Origin: an uncultured Clostridia bacterium
Lineage (GTDB): Bacteria > Bacillota > Clostridia > Oscillospirales > Acutalibacteraceae
Assembly: GCA_945787805.1 (NCBI GenBank)
Contig: CALZID010000013.1
Coordinates: 1 to 54,127, forward strand
Reading direction: 5' to 3'
Length of the DNA: 54,127 nt
Position numbers and translations under genes: made by a program. The notes under the pieces are model-generated. The model made no database searches. It was not told the origin of the DNA and saw nothing but the letters and a program-made list of their open reading frames with translations. How positions within the stretch are numbered: position 1 is the first letter of the stretch; the number at the start of each line of letters is the position of its first letter. Positions 34,849 through 43,201 of the stretch are shown in pieces.

Positions 34849-36000
34849 TTATTTTTTTGCAAAACTTGACCATAAGGCACAGAACACAAAGAACCAATTT
34901 CTTCGCTCTACGGAATTTTCGCTTATTATGGGGCAGGTTGCCAAGGTTTCACCGTCTGCTTCGAAATAGACTGTTCCCAATTTTTGTCCTTTTTCGACGG
35001 GTGCTTCAACATCAATGCATATATCAACCCGTTGGGTTATCTTATCTTCCGTACCCTTTTTTATCAAAATGGGTTTAATATCTTTTGTAACGGGAACAAT
35101 CACATTTTCTTTTCCGTAAAGCACCGATACATCGGTTATGAGCGACGGGTCAACAGTTGGTTGATACACCGTATAATTGGCAAATCCCCAGTTAAGCAGC
35201 TTTTTTGCATCTTCAAACCGCTCCGTACTGTTATCACTGCCGAGCACAACTGCTACAAGCTCCATTCCGTTACGGTTAGCCGAGGCACTTACACAATATC
35301 CCGCTTTGCTTGTTGTTCCCGTTTTAACACCCGTTGTACCCTCATAAAAACGGACTAATTTATTTGTGTTTACAAGTTGAGTTTCCCCGCCCCGCAGAGA
35401 ATCCATCCAAGTGGTCGTGTATTCTTTTATTCTTTCGTGTTTCATAAGCTCACAGCTCATTATCGCCACATCACGGGCAGTTGAATAATGATTTTCGGCA
35501 GTGTCGTCAAGTCCCGAACAGTTTTCAAAATTTGTGTTATTCATTCCCAACTCTTTCGCGCGGTTATTCATCATAGCAACAAACTCGGCTTCACCGCCCG
35601 CTATATGCTCGCCCAAAGCGGTACAGGCATCATTGGCGCTTGCTATTGCGGTGGCTTTTATCAGTTCATGAACAGTCATTTGCTCACCTTCTTTGAGCCA
35701 AATCTGACTACCGCCCTTACTTGAAGCGTTTTTGCTTGCAGTTACGGTTTCTTCAAGGGTGATTTTTTCGCTGTCCAACGCTTCCGTAACAAGCAATAAT
35801 GTCATTATTTTTGTTATTGACGCAGGCGGTAGCTTTTCGTCGGGATTTTTTGAGAAAAGTATTTCTCCGCTTGTCATTTCCATAAGCACTGCCGATTTTG
35901 CGCTGAGTGACTCTGCAAGTGCATTATTTTCTGCGAAAGCTGTCACAGATAAGGATATTACCATTAAAAAGCACAATAAAACTGATATTATTTTCTTCAT
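34849..36000 (-). CDS. D-alanyl-D-alanine carboxypeptidase (DacF/PBP5 type)
   Basis: Exported low-molecular-weight penicillin-binding protein that trims D-Ala from peptidoglycan stems. Signal peptide MKKIISVLLCFLMVISLSVTAFA, then the active-site S-x-x-K (PASITKIM), S-x-N (ASANDA) and K-T-G (VKTGTTSKAG). The PBP5 C-terminal beta domain follows, ending in an amphipathic WFFVFCALWSSFAKK anchor. The ATG at 36000 has GGAGGG, giving 383 residues; a frame extension of six codons upstream is ignored. It is divergent from mtaB. Confidence 0.93.
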   Translation of the reverse strand: MKKIISVLLCFLMVISLSVTAFAENNALAESLSAKSAVLMEMTSGEILFSKNPDEKLPPASITKIMTLLLVTEALDSEKITLEETVTASKNASSKGGSQIWLKEGEQMTVHELIKATAIASANDACTALGEHIAGGEAEFVAMMNNRAKELGMNNTNFENCSGLDDTAENHYSTARDVAIMSCELMKHERIKEYTTTWMDSLRGGETQLVNTNKLVRFYEGTTGVKTGTTSKAGYCVSASANRNGMELVAVVLGSDNSTERFEDAKKLLNWGFANYTVYQPTVDPSLITDVSVLYGKENVIVPVTKDIKPILIKKGTEDKITQRVDICIDVEAPVEKGQKLGTVYFEADGETLATCPIISENSVERRNWFFVFCALWSSFAKK

Positions 36001-36064
36001 TATTATCCCTCCACACAAAAATATATGAATGGGACAAATTGTTATATGAAAAATCTGAAATATG

Positions 36065-36073
36065 TGTTATAAT
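36065..36073 (+). promoter_or_regulatory. Extended -10 promoter of mtaB
   Basis: TGT followed by a perfect TATAAT, 17 bases before the mtaB start, with no good -35. This is the extended -10 class. The mtaB leader would be very short. Confidence 0.65.
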
Positions 36074-36089
36074 GTATTTCGGTGATATT

Positions 36090-37370
36090 ATGAAAGTGTT
36101 TTTTCACACTCTCGGGTGCAAGGTTAATCAATATGAAACCCAAGAAATGCGGGAACAATTAAAGAAAAACGGATATGAAGTAACCGACGACGAAACAGAG
36201 GCATCTGTATTCGTCATAAATTCTTGCACGGTTACCGGTGAAAGCGACAGAAAAACAAGACAGTGTATTCGTCATTATAAAAAGAAATATCCCGAAAGCA
36301 CAGTTGTGCTCACGGGATGTATGCCACAGTCTTTTCCCGAAATGGCAGAAAATTTAACCGAGGCGGATATTGTTTTGGGTAATAAAAACAACAAAATGCT
36401 CGTTTCGTCTTTAGATGAATATTTTGGAGCGTCTTGCAGAGTTTTACATTTAGAGCAACATCAAAACGGTGAGTCGCTTGTTTCAAGCGGTATTTCAAGC
36501 TTTGAAGAACGAACGAGAGCAACGCTCAAAATTGAAGACGGCTGCGACAGATTTTGTTCATATTGTATCATCCCGAAAGCCCGCGGCAGAGTTCGTTGGA
36601 AAAGCATTGAAGATATTAAGGCGGAAGTCAACGCACTGTCGAGTAACGGATACCGTGAAATTGTGCTTGTGGGAATAAACCTTTCAGCTTACGGCAAAGG
36701 CTCTGACTTAAATCTGGCAGACGCAGTTTTTGCAGTCAGCGAAAATGAAAAGATTGAGAGAATTCGTCTTGGCTCATTAGAGCCCGACCATATTACGGAT
36801 GATTTGATTGAAAAGCTTTCAAAATGCGAAAAGCTGTGTCCGCAATTCCACATTTCACTTCAAAGCGGTTGCGACAAAACGCTGAAAAATATGAACAGGC
36901 ACTACACAAGCGACGAATATTTTTCTCTTTGTGAAAAGCTCAGAGCAAATTTTAAAGATTGCACACTCACAACGGATATTATGGTTGGATTTCCGAAAGA
37001 GAGCGAAGAGGATTTTGAAATCACTAAAAAATTTGCCGAAAAAGTGGGGTTTGAGAAAATTCACATTTTCCCCTATTCTCGCAGAAGCGGTACTGTTGCC
37101 GATAGAATGGACGGGCAAATTGAAAAAAGCGTGAAAGCACAAAGAGCTCGTGAGTTATCGCTTGTTGCCGATAAAATCAGAAACGAATTTTTAGTTTCTC
37201 AAATCGGCAAAACTCTTTCGGTGCTTATTGAAAGCCGACAAAGCGACGGCATGTATATCGGTTACACGGCAAACTACACTCCTGTTAAAATACGGGGCGA
37301 CGCTAAAATCGGCGATATTGTGAATGTAAAAATAATTAAAGCAGAAGATGATTTTTGCATTGGAGAATAA
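36090..37370 (+). CDS. mtaB: tRNA methylthiotransferase MtaB
   Basis: Radical-SAM enzyme that adds a methylthio group to t6A37 of tRNA (ms2t6A). The N-terminal cluster cysteines are in TLGCKVNQYE, VINSCTVTG and VLTGCMPQS. The radical-SAM CxxxCxxC is in DRFCSYCIIPKARGR, and a C-terminal TRAM-like domain follows. The length of 426 residues fits. The ATG at 36090 with GGTGAT gives the standard N-terminus MKVFFHTLGCKVNQ; a longer frame upstream runs antisense into the dacF-type gene and is rejected. It is one of two plus-strand protein genes. Confidence 0.95.
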   Translation: MKVFFHTLGCKVNQYETQEMREQLKKNGYEVTDDETEASVFVINSCTVTGESDRKTRQCIRHYKKKYPESTVVLTGCMPQSFPEMAENLTEADIVLGNKNNKMLVSSLDEYFGASCRVLHLEQHQNGESLVSSGISSFEERTRATLKIEDGCDRFCSYCIIPKARGRVRWKSIEDIKAEVNALSSNGYREIVLVGINLSAYGKGSDLNLADAVFAVSENEKIERIRLGSLEPDHITDDLIEKLSKCEKLCPQFHISLQSGCDKTLKNMNRHYTSDEYFSLCEKLRANFKDCTLTTDIMVGFPKESEEDFEITKKFAEKVGFEKIHIFPYSRRSGTVADRMDGQIEKSVKAQRARELSLVADKIRNEFLVSQIGKTLSVLIESRQSDGMYIGYTANYTPVKIRGDAKIGDIVNVKIIKAEDDFCIGE

Positions 37371-37410
37371 AAAAATGACGGTAGGCTCAAAAACCCGCCG
37401 TCATTTTTTT
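37371..37410. terminator. Bidirectional terminator between mtaB and the lipoprotein gene
   Basis: AAAAATGACGG...CCGTCATTTTTTT; A and T runs on both sides serve the convergent genes on both strands. Confidence 0.9.
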
Positions 37411-38026
37411 AATATTTAATTTCAAAAGAAACAGAATTCGCAACATCAAATGAATTGAACGAAACATTCAATTCGACCTTTCTGTTTTGTGAATTTTTGC
37501 CTTCATAAGTATATAAAACATCTTCAGATGTTTTGCCTTTGGGAATACCCAAGGCTTTTTCAACATCTTTACGGCTTGCACCCGGAGAAAGTGTTCCCGC
37601 TAATTTAATTTGTCTGTTACCCTCATTAGAACCGGTGAAATCATATTTGATGACCGTTGCGTCCATATAATTCAGCCCGTCTTCTTTGGTATTGTTTCTT
37701 ACCATAATCTTAAAATAAAGGTCTTCGCCCACAATATTCAACGAAAGAGTTTCGCCTGCTTTCAGTACTTTCTCACCTAAAGTGTCCTGATTGCTTATTT
37801 TAAGTCCGGTTTTCTCAATCAATTCACTGACCTTGCAAGGCATTTCTACAGATACATCGTTAATAACAAGCTCGCCTTTTTGCCAATCGGATTTTAAAGC
37901 TTCAACATCAACCTTAACCGTTTCTTTTAAGGCTTCGGTATCTTCGCTTGCAGTTCCGTTTTTATTGCAAGCCGCAAACGATAAAAGCAATAATGCAACG
38001 AGCATTATTGAAATGATTTTTTTCAT
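37409..38026 (-). CDS. Small lipoprotein with an SmpA/OmlA-like motif
   Basis: A 205-residue secreted lipoprotein of unknown function. The signal peptide MKKIISIMLVALLLLSFAA precedes the lipid-attachment Cys. After a KD-rich linker, the C-terminal half has LSPGASRKDVEKALGIPKGK followed by YTYEGK, reminiscent of the BLIP/SmpA fold (G-x-S-x-x-x-V-x-x-x-L-G-x-P). That is suggestive only. The ATG at 38026 has AGAGGTG. It has its own promoter and shares a terminator with mtaB. Confidence 0.78.
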   Translation of the reverse strand: MKKIISIMLVALLLLSFAACNKNGTASEDTEALKETVKVDVEALKSDWQKGELVINDVSVEMPCKVSELIEKTGLKISNQDTLGEKVLKAGETLSLNIVGEDLYFKIMVRNNTKEDGLNYMDATVIKYDFTGSNEGNRQIKLAGTLSPGASRKDVEKALGIPKGKTSEDVLYTYEGKNSQNRKVELNVSFNSFDVANSVSFEIKY

Positions 38027-38054
38027 AATGTGTGCACCTCTCTTTGTGACGATA

Positions 38055-38083
38055 ATTATACTATTTCTTTGCTGTTTAGTCAA
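38055..38083 (-). promoter_or_regulatory. Promoter of the small lipoprotein gene
   Basis: TTGACT, 17 bases, perfect TATAAT on the minus strand, 29 bases before the start. The -35 touches the end of the beta-mannosidase gene. Confidence 0.88.
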
Positions 38084-38085
38084 TA

Positions 38086-40542
38086 TCAGTTAACCGTATA
38101 ATAAAACCAATTAGCCAAGTTTTCGGGTTCAATAAAGAATTTTGCTCTGTATGCAAGAGTTTTGAATTTTGAGCCCTTCACCTTAATATCGCCAAGGGAT
38201 TTTACGGTTATAGCGTAATTTTTATCCGCTTTTACCGTTATGATTTTTTCTTCGTTCGGAAGTAAATCAAAATAGTTATCAGAAAACGGCTCTTTAAAAT
38301 TCTCAATATCAACCATTACACTGCGGCAGAATATCGGTGACACAAGTTTTACCGTAATTTCACCGTTTTCATAAGAAGCTTCGCTTTGAATTGTATTGGC
38401 TTTGAGATTCAAATCACGGTCAGGAGCAAAAATCTTTGTACGCTCTGAAATGAGATTATCGTTTTCATACATTTTAACCGACAGGAAAATATTGTTTTTA
38501 TTACCGCTGATTTTATCTTCAAATACACATTCGCTTTTAAGGGGGACAAGTGTTTTTTCTATTTGCTTTGAAGAAATAATTTTGCCGTCAAGTGTTGAGA
38601 GCTTAACCGAGATTGTGACATTTTTCTCTTCTTTTAAATCGTTGATTGCATAGATTTTATAATCATTATTTGTTTCTTGAACCGAAACGCAGACGGGCTC
38701 AAAGAAATGACGGGAAGCGTATTGAAGCGCCTTCCATTTGCCTGTATAGTCAACACTTGACCAGGACGGAGCCTGCCAGCAATCGTTATATTGCCAGAAA
38801 AGTGAACCGTGGCAACGCTCACGGTGACGGCGCCAATGCTCGGTAGCGTCCTGAATACATTCCTTTTGAATGAGATTAGTCATATAGATTAAATCTTCAA
38901 ACTTTTCGGGCTCATAATATTTTTCAAGCAAATAATAAAGCATTTTTCTGTTGCCGTTTTTGCATTTTTGATGAGAATTGAAAATATCACTTGTAATATA
39001 GAAGTCACTTTCTTCTGCAAACTGACGGACTGCGTCCATTGACGGCAATGATTCAAGACCGAATTCACTGCAAAAACGGGTTGGTCTTGTTCTGTAATAA
39101 TTAAGGGGCTTTTGACCGTGCCAAACAGTCCACATATGAGTATCGCCGTGGTCGTCGCCCGTAACGCCTTTACGGAATGACTCACCTATGGGCGAAGTTT
39201 CAATATAGGGTGTATCGGGGTCAAGCTCGGTGACTGTTTCCTTTAAAATTTCATAGAAGAATTTTTTATACCACTGAACAATTTTCATATTTTCGGGCAT
39301 ATAGGCAAACATTGTTTCAACCTCGTTATTGCCGCCCCAAAGGCAGAGTGAGGGATGGGATTTAATGCGCTTAATTTGATATTTGATTTCAGTTAATACA
39401 TTTTCACGAAAACCGTCTTCATAGAACGGATACATAAGGCAGGCAAACATAAAGTCTTGCCACAGAAGAAGCCCTTTTTCGTCGCACTGCTCATAGAAAT
39501 ATTCGGGTGCATAATAAGCGCCGCCCCAAATTCTGAGCATATTGAAATTCGCACTGAGTGCCGAATCTATGTAATAGTCGTATATATCGTTTGTTACTCT
39601 GCCCATTAAAGAATCGGGCAAAATCCAGTTAGCACCCTTTGCAAATATGGGTGTATCGTTGAGATAGAAACAGAAATTTGTTCCGTATTCATCTTTCTCT
39701 CGGTTCAAACGGATTGTGCGAAGACCGATTTTCTTTGTAACGCTTGTGTCATCAAGTGTTGCAACAACCGTATAAAGCGGTTGCTTTTCTTTGCCGGACA
39801 ATTCTCTCGTCCACCAAAGCTCAGGGTTTTCTATTGTGATTTCATTGTTTTCTATTGTATATTCCGCACCGTTCGGATATATGATTTTGGTTGTTACTTC
39901 ACCGTCGCCGTCAACAACGGGATTTGTTTTAATGATTACTTTTCCGTTTTCGTGGATTTGCTTAATTTCAACATCTTCTATTCTGTTGTCAAAGCATTCA
40001 ATCATAATATCGTCTGTAATGCCTGAAAGCGGAAGATGAGGTCCCCAGTCCCAACCGTAATGACAATGGGGCTTGCGGATATATGCGGCACCGTCGGTAC
40101 CGTTGCAGTTTTTTGGAATCGGATTTTCTTTTTGCTTTCTTTCAGCGTATGGAGTAGGTGCTGAAAATACGATTTTGAGAGTATTATCCCCTGCTTTTAC
40201 ATTTTCTTTTATGCTGAATTCATATTTAAGATGAGCATTTTCACCTTTGCCTATAAGCGTATCATTTACATAAACATCGCAAATAGTGTCAAGCGCTTTG
40301 CACACAAGCAAAATTTTTCTTTTTGCAAGGTCATTTTCTGTGAGTGTGAATGTTTTTTCATAAGTCCAGTCTTCACGGCCTACCCATTCAACTTTTTTTT
40401 CGTTATCTTTATAATAGGGGTCGGAAATTATGCCTAATTCAAGTAATTGAGTGTAGTTATCGCTTGGCACTCGGACGCTGTATTTTTCGCCCGTGCCGAC
40501 TCTTGTCATACTCCAATTTCCGTTAAGATTATATGTATTCAT
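38086..40542 (-). CDS. Beta-mannosidase, glycoside hydrolase family 2
   Basis: Cleaves terminal beta-mannose, for example from manno-oligosaccharides or N-glycan cores. The 818 residues show the GH2 order: N-terminal sugar-binding jelly roll (LNGNWSM ... VEWVGREDWTYEK), immunoglobulin-like domain, TIM barrel and C-terminal beta domains. The mannosidase signature KPHCHYGWDWGP is present. The acid/base Glu is in CLWGGNNEVE and the nucleophile Glu in RFCSEFGLESLPS. No signal peptide, so cytoplasmic. The ATG is at 40542; the GTG before it is less likely. With the alpha-galactosidase at 12227 it suggests galactomannan breakdown. Confidence 0.94.
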   Translation of the reverse strand: MNTYNLNGNWSMTRVGTGEKYSVRVPSDNYTQLLELGIISDPYYKDNEKKVEWVGREDWTYEKTFTLTENDLAKRKILLVCKALDTICDVYVNDTLIGKGENAHLKYEFSIKENVKAGDNTLKIVFSAPTPYAERKQKENPIPKNCNGTDGAAYIRKPHCHYGWDWGPHLPLSGITDDIMIECFDNRIEDVEIKQIHENGKVIIKTNPVVDGDGEVTTKIIYPNGAEYTIENNEITIENPELWWTRELSGKEKQPLYTVVATLDDTSVTKKIGLRTIRLNREKDEYGTNFCFYLNDTPIFAKGANWILPDSLMGRVTNDIYDYYIDSALSANFNMLRIWGGAYYAPEYFYEQCDEKGLLLWQDFMFACLMYPFYEDGFRENVLTEIKYQIKRIKSHPSLCLWGGNNEVETMFAYMPENMKIVQWYKKFFYEILKETVTELDPDTPYIETSPIGESFRKGVTGDDHGDTHMWTVWHGQKPLNYYRTRPTRFCSEFGLESLPSMDAVRQFAEESDFYITSDIFNSHQKCKNGNRKMLYYLLEKYYEPEKFEDLIYMTNLIQKECIQDATEHWRRHRERCHGSLFWQYNDCWQAPSWSSVDYTGKWKALQYASRHFFEPVCVSVQETNNDYKIYAINDLKEEKNVTISVKLSTLDGKIISSKQIEKTLVPLKSECVFEDKISGNKNNIFLSVKMYENDNLISERTKIFAPDRDLNLKANTIQSEASYENGEITVKLVSPIFCRSVMVDIENFKEPFSDNYFDLLPNEEKIITVKADKNYAITVKSLGDIKVKGSKFKTLAYRAKFFIEPENLANWFYYTVN

Positions 40543-40571
40543 CACAGTTCCCCTTTGCTTTTATTAACAAT

Positions 40572-40600
40572 ATTGTAACAGAATATTTGCTATATTTCAA
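40572..40600 (-). promoter_or_regulatory. Promoter of the beta-mannosidase gene
   Basis: TTGAAA, 17 bases, TACAAT on the minus strand, 30 bases before the start. I see no clear operator. Confidence 0.75.
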
Positions 40601-40611
40601 TACATAAAAAG

Positions 40612-40660
40612 CGGCGGGAGCAAGCCCCAAAAAAACGGCGGGAGCAAGCCCCCGCCCTAC
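40612..40660. repeat. Palindromic repeat with a half copy in front
   Basis: CGGCGGGAGCAAGCCCC occurs at 40612-40628 and again at 40636-40652, where it is completed by CGCCCTAC to form a hairpin. The complete form is 24/25 identical to the element at 42749-42773. The half-plus-whole layout is the same as in the tandem array at the left edge. Confidence 0.85.
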
Positions 40661-40718
40661 ATAGTTAAAATCGGTTTTTGTATGTTTATGTGGGACAATA
40701 ACGACATAGTCCCTCACA

Positions 40719-40741
40719 TTAAATTATCTCGCCGCCACCGA
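40719..40741 (-). repeat. Duplicate of the mnmA 3' end
   Basis: TTAAATTATCTCGCCGCC plus A/G-CCGA matches 40791-40813, the last codons and stop of mnmA, at 22 of 23 bases, 72 bases away. No mnmA-like reading frame runs into it. Confidence 0.85.
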
Positions 40742-40790
40742 AGATACTGCAAGGTGAAGACGAGGAAGCATAACGGAAAACTAAACAATT

Positions 40791-41810
40791 TTAAATTATC
40801 TCGCCGCCGCCGACAACCGTATCGCCGTCATAAAGGACTACCGACTGTCCTTTTGTTATGGCTCTTTGAGGCTCGTCGAATTTTACATGCAAAATTCCGT
40901 TTTCGTCTTGCCATGCCGTTGCAGGCTGTTCTTTATGTCTGTATCTGACACGGGCATTACAGCGAATCGGCTCTGTAAGTGTTTTTCCGCTGATTATATT
41001 CACATTTTTTGCGACTACTGTATCGGTAAATAAATCTTCATTATCGCCTAAAATTACATTGTTGGTTTCGGGGTCAATATTCAACACATAAAGCGGATTC
41101 TTATATGCAATTCCCAAGCCTTTTCGCTGACCGACCGTATAGTTTACTATTCCCTTATGCTCGCCCAATGAAAATCCGTCTTTGTGCATAAAAAGTCCCT
41201 TGGGATAGTCTTTTCCGTTATATTCCCTTATGAAATTTACATAGTCGCCATCGGGGACAAAGCAGATATCCTGACTGTCTTTTTTTCGTGCGGTAACAAG
41301 TCCGTTTTCTTCTGCAATTTCACGAATTTGCAGTTTTGTGTATTCACCCAGCGGAAATTTGATATGCTTTAACTGTTCTTGGGTGAGCATATGAAGAAAA
41401 TAACTCTGGTCCTTTGACTCATCAACTGCTTTTTTAAGTTTGTATTCACCGTTTTCAAATGTAACTTTTGCATAGTGCCCTGTAACAACAAAGTCAGCAT
41501 CTAATTCACGCATTTTATCCATCATTACACCGAATTTAAGTTTGCGGTTACATTCAATGCACGGATTTGGTGTTTTGCCTTGCTCATAGCACTCAATGAA
41601 TTTGTTGATTACTCGCTCTTTGAATTCTTCTTTTAGCGGAAAAATATAAAAAGGCATACCTAATTTGTCGGCAACTGATTTTGCATCTTTGCAATCCCCT
41701 TCGGAATATAGTTGCATTGTAGCACCGACACAGGTATAGCCTTCATTTTTCATAAGTAAAGCGGCGACGGAGCTGTCAACTCCGCCGCTCATTGCTATAA
41801 TTGCTTTCAT
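40791..41810 (-). CDS. mnmA: tRNA-specific 2-thiouridylase
   Basis: Adds sulfur to U34 of Lys/Glu/Gln tRNAs, taking persulfide from a cysteine desulfurase. The 339 residues show the PP-loop MSGGVDSSVAA, catalytic Cys84 in NPCIECNRKLKFG and Cys183 in DSQDICFVPDGDY, and a C-terminal beta barrel ending VGGGEII. I chose the ATG at 41810 with GGTGAA. It lies 1 base after nadA in the nifS-iscU-nadA-mnmA run, so its sulfur donor is encoded in the same unit. Confidence 0.96.
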   Translation of the reverse strand: MKAIIAMSGGVDSSVAALLMKNEGYTCVGATMQLYSEGDCKDAKSVADKLGMPFYIFPLKEEFKERVINKFIECYEQGKTPNPCIECNRKLKFGVMMDKMRELDADFVVTGHYAKVTFENGEYKLKKAVDESKDQSYFLHMLTQEQLKHIKFPLGEYTKLQIREIAEENGLVTARKKDSQDICFVPDGDYVNFIREYNGKDYPKGLFMHKDGFSLGEHKGIVNYTVGQRKGLGIAYKNPLYVLNIDPETNNVILGDNEDLFTDTVVAKNVNIISGKTLTEPIRCNARVRYRHKEQPATAWQDENGILHVKFDEPQRAITKGQSVVLYDGDTVVGGGEII

Positions 41811-41811
41811 T

Positions 41812-42729
41812 TTATTCACCGAGTTTTATCATCATATCAATGCATTTTTTAGCATCTGTTCTTGTTTTTTCGTCCATTATTATTTCTTCTCCGCCCTCGC
41901 CCGTTATTGTATTGTAAAGGTCAATAAGGGTTGTGGTTTTCATATTAGGACAGATAAGTTCTTTTGAAAGCGGATAAAACTTTTTGTCGGGGCATTCATA
42001 CTGCAAGGACTCTGCAATACTGATTTCAGTACCGATAATAAATTCTTTTGCCGAGCTTTCACGGGCAAAATTCATAATTCCCGATGTTGAACCGATATAA
42101 TCCGCTTCTTTTACCACTTCGGGTCTACACTCGGGGTGAACAAGGAAAAGTGCTTCGGGGTGCAGCTCTTTTGCTTTGTCAACATCCTTTTTGCTTATTC
42201 TTGCGTGAATAGGACAGCCGCCCTGCAACAGTTTAAATTCTTTTTCGGGAATTTGCTCTGCTACGAATGCGCCCAAATTACAGTCGGGAATGAAAAGAAT
42301 TTTATCGTTTTCGATTTTTTTGACTATTTTTACTGCCGATGAAGAAGTTACGCACACATCACAGACTGTTTTAAGGTCTGAAGTAGTGTTGATATAAGCC
42401 ACAACAGTATAATCGGGGAACTGTTTTTTTACCTGAGAGATAAGGTCTTTGTCCATTTGTTCTGCCATTGGACAGCCTGCAACGGGATTTGCAAGATAAA
42501 CCGTTTTTTCGGGAGAGAGTATTTTTACGGTTTCAGCCATAAAACGAACTCCGCACATAATTACGGTTTTTTGCGGTGCTTTTTGTGCCAGAACGCTCAA
42601 CTGAAAGCTGTCACCGGTAAAATCTGCGATTTCTTGAATTTCACGGGCAACATAACTGTGAGCAAGAATACAAATATCTTTTTCTTTTTTAAGCTGCAAG
42701 ATTTTATCCTGCATTTCTCTGACTGTCAT
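41812..42729 (-). CDS. nadA: Quinolinate synthase (NadA)
   Basis: Condenses iminoaspartate with dihydroxyacetone phosphate to quinolinate for NAD synthesis. It requires a [4Fe-4S] cluster held by three Cys, visible in VIMCGVRFMAE, DVCVTSSSA and HPECRPEVV. The length of 305 residues is the short form. No nadB or nadC is in the window. It lies 52 bases after iscU, with a hairpin repeat between, and overlaps the mnmA leader. NadA next to the Fe-S assembly genes fits its cluster need. Confidence 0.95.
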   Translation of the reverse strand: MTVREMQDKILQLKKEKDICILAHSYVAREIQEIADFTGDSFQLSVLAQKAPQKTVIMCGVRFMAETVKILSPEKTVYLANPVAGCPMAEQMDKDLISQVKKQFPDYTVVAYINTTSDLKTVCDVCVTSSSAVKIVKKIENDKILFIPDCNLGAFVAEQIPEKEFKLLQGGCPIHARISKKDVDKAKELHPEALFLVHPECRPEVVKEADYIGSTSGIMNFARESSAKEFIIGTEISIAESLQYECPDKKFYPLSKELICPNMKTTTLIDLYNTITGEGGEEIIMDEKTRTDAKKCIDMMIKLGE

Positions 42730-42748
42730 TTTAATCTTTCCTTATTAT

Positions 42749-42773
42749 CGGCGGGAGCAAGCCTCCGCCCTAC
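42749..42773. repeat. Palindromic repeat with CCCTAC tail
   Basis: CGGCGGGAGCAAGCCTCCG then CCCTAC, 24 of 25 bases identical to 40636-40660. It sits in the 52-base gap between iscU and nadA, where a stem-loop could affect expression of the downstream genes. Confidence 0.85.
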
Positions 42774-42781
42774 ATTATAAA

Positions 42782-43201
42782 TCAATGATGGTGTTCTTCG
42801 TTAAAATGAAACTCTGCTTCATCATATTCTATGCCGTTTTTATCATAGTAATCTTTTACCGCCGCTTTGATTGCCTGTTCTGCGAGAACCGAGCAGTGAA
42901 TTTTAACTGCGGGAAGTCCGTCAAGGGCTTCAACAACTGCTTTATTTGTGAGTTTAAGAGCTTCGCTTATAGGCTGACCTTTAATCATATCGGTGGCAAT
43001 TGAGCTTGTTGCGATTGCAGATGCACAACCGTAAGTATTGAATTTAACATCTGTAATGATTCCGTTCTCAATTTTGAGATACATTTTCATAATATCGCCG
43101 CATTTTGCATTACCTACTTCTCCCACTCCGTCAGCATCGTCAAGCTTGCCCACATTATGGGGATTTGTAAAATGTTCCATTACTTTTTCTGAATATTCCA
43201 T
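42782..43201 (-). CDS. Fe-S cluster assembly scaffold IscU/NifU-N type
   Basis: Scaffold on which NifS builds Fe-S clusters. The 139 residues have the three ligand cysteines C34 (NAKCGD, with the Asp of the family), C59 (TYGCASAIA) and C103 (KIHCSVLAEQAI). The C-terminus ends in a His-rich EEHHH. The ATG at 43201 overlaps the nifS stop by one base (TAATG). Upstream in-frame codons are inside nifS and ignored. Confidence 0.95.
   Translation of the reverse strand: MEYSEKVMEHFTNPHNVGKLDDADGVGEVGNAKCGDIMKMYLKIENGIITDVKFNTYGCASAIATSSIATDMIKGQPISEALKLTNKAVVEALDGLPAVKIHCSVLAEQAIKAAVKDYYDKNGIEYDEAEFHFNEEHHH

Noticed and set aside
35907-36089. Longer mtaB start
   Set aside because: It would run antisense into the carboxypeptidase gene; the ATG at 36090 gives the standard N-terminus and follows a promoter.
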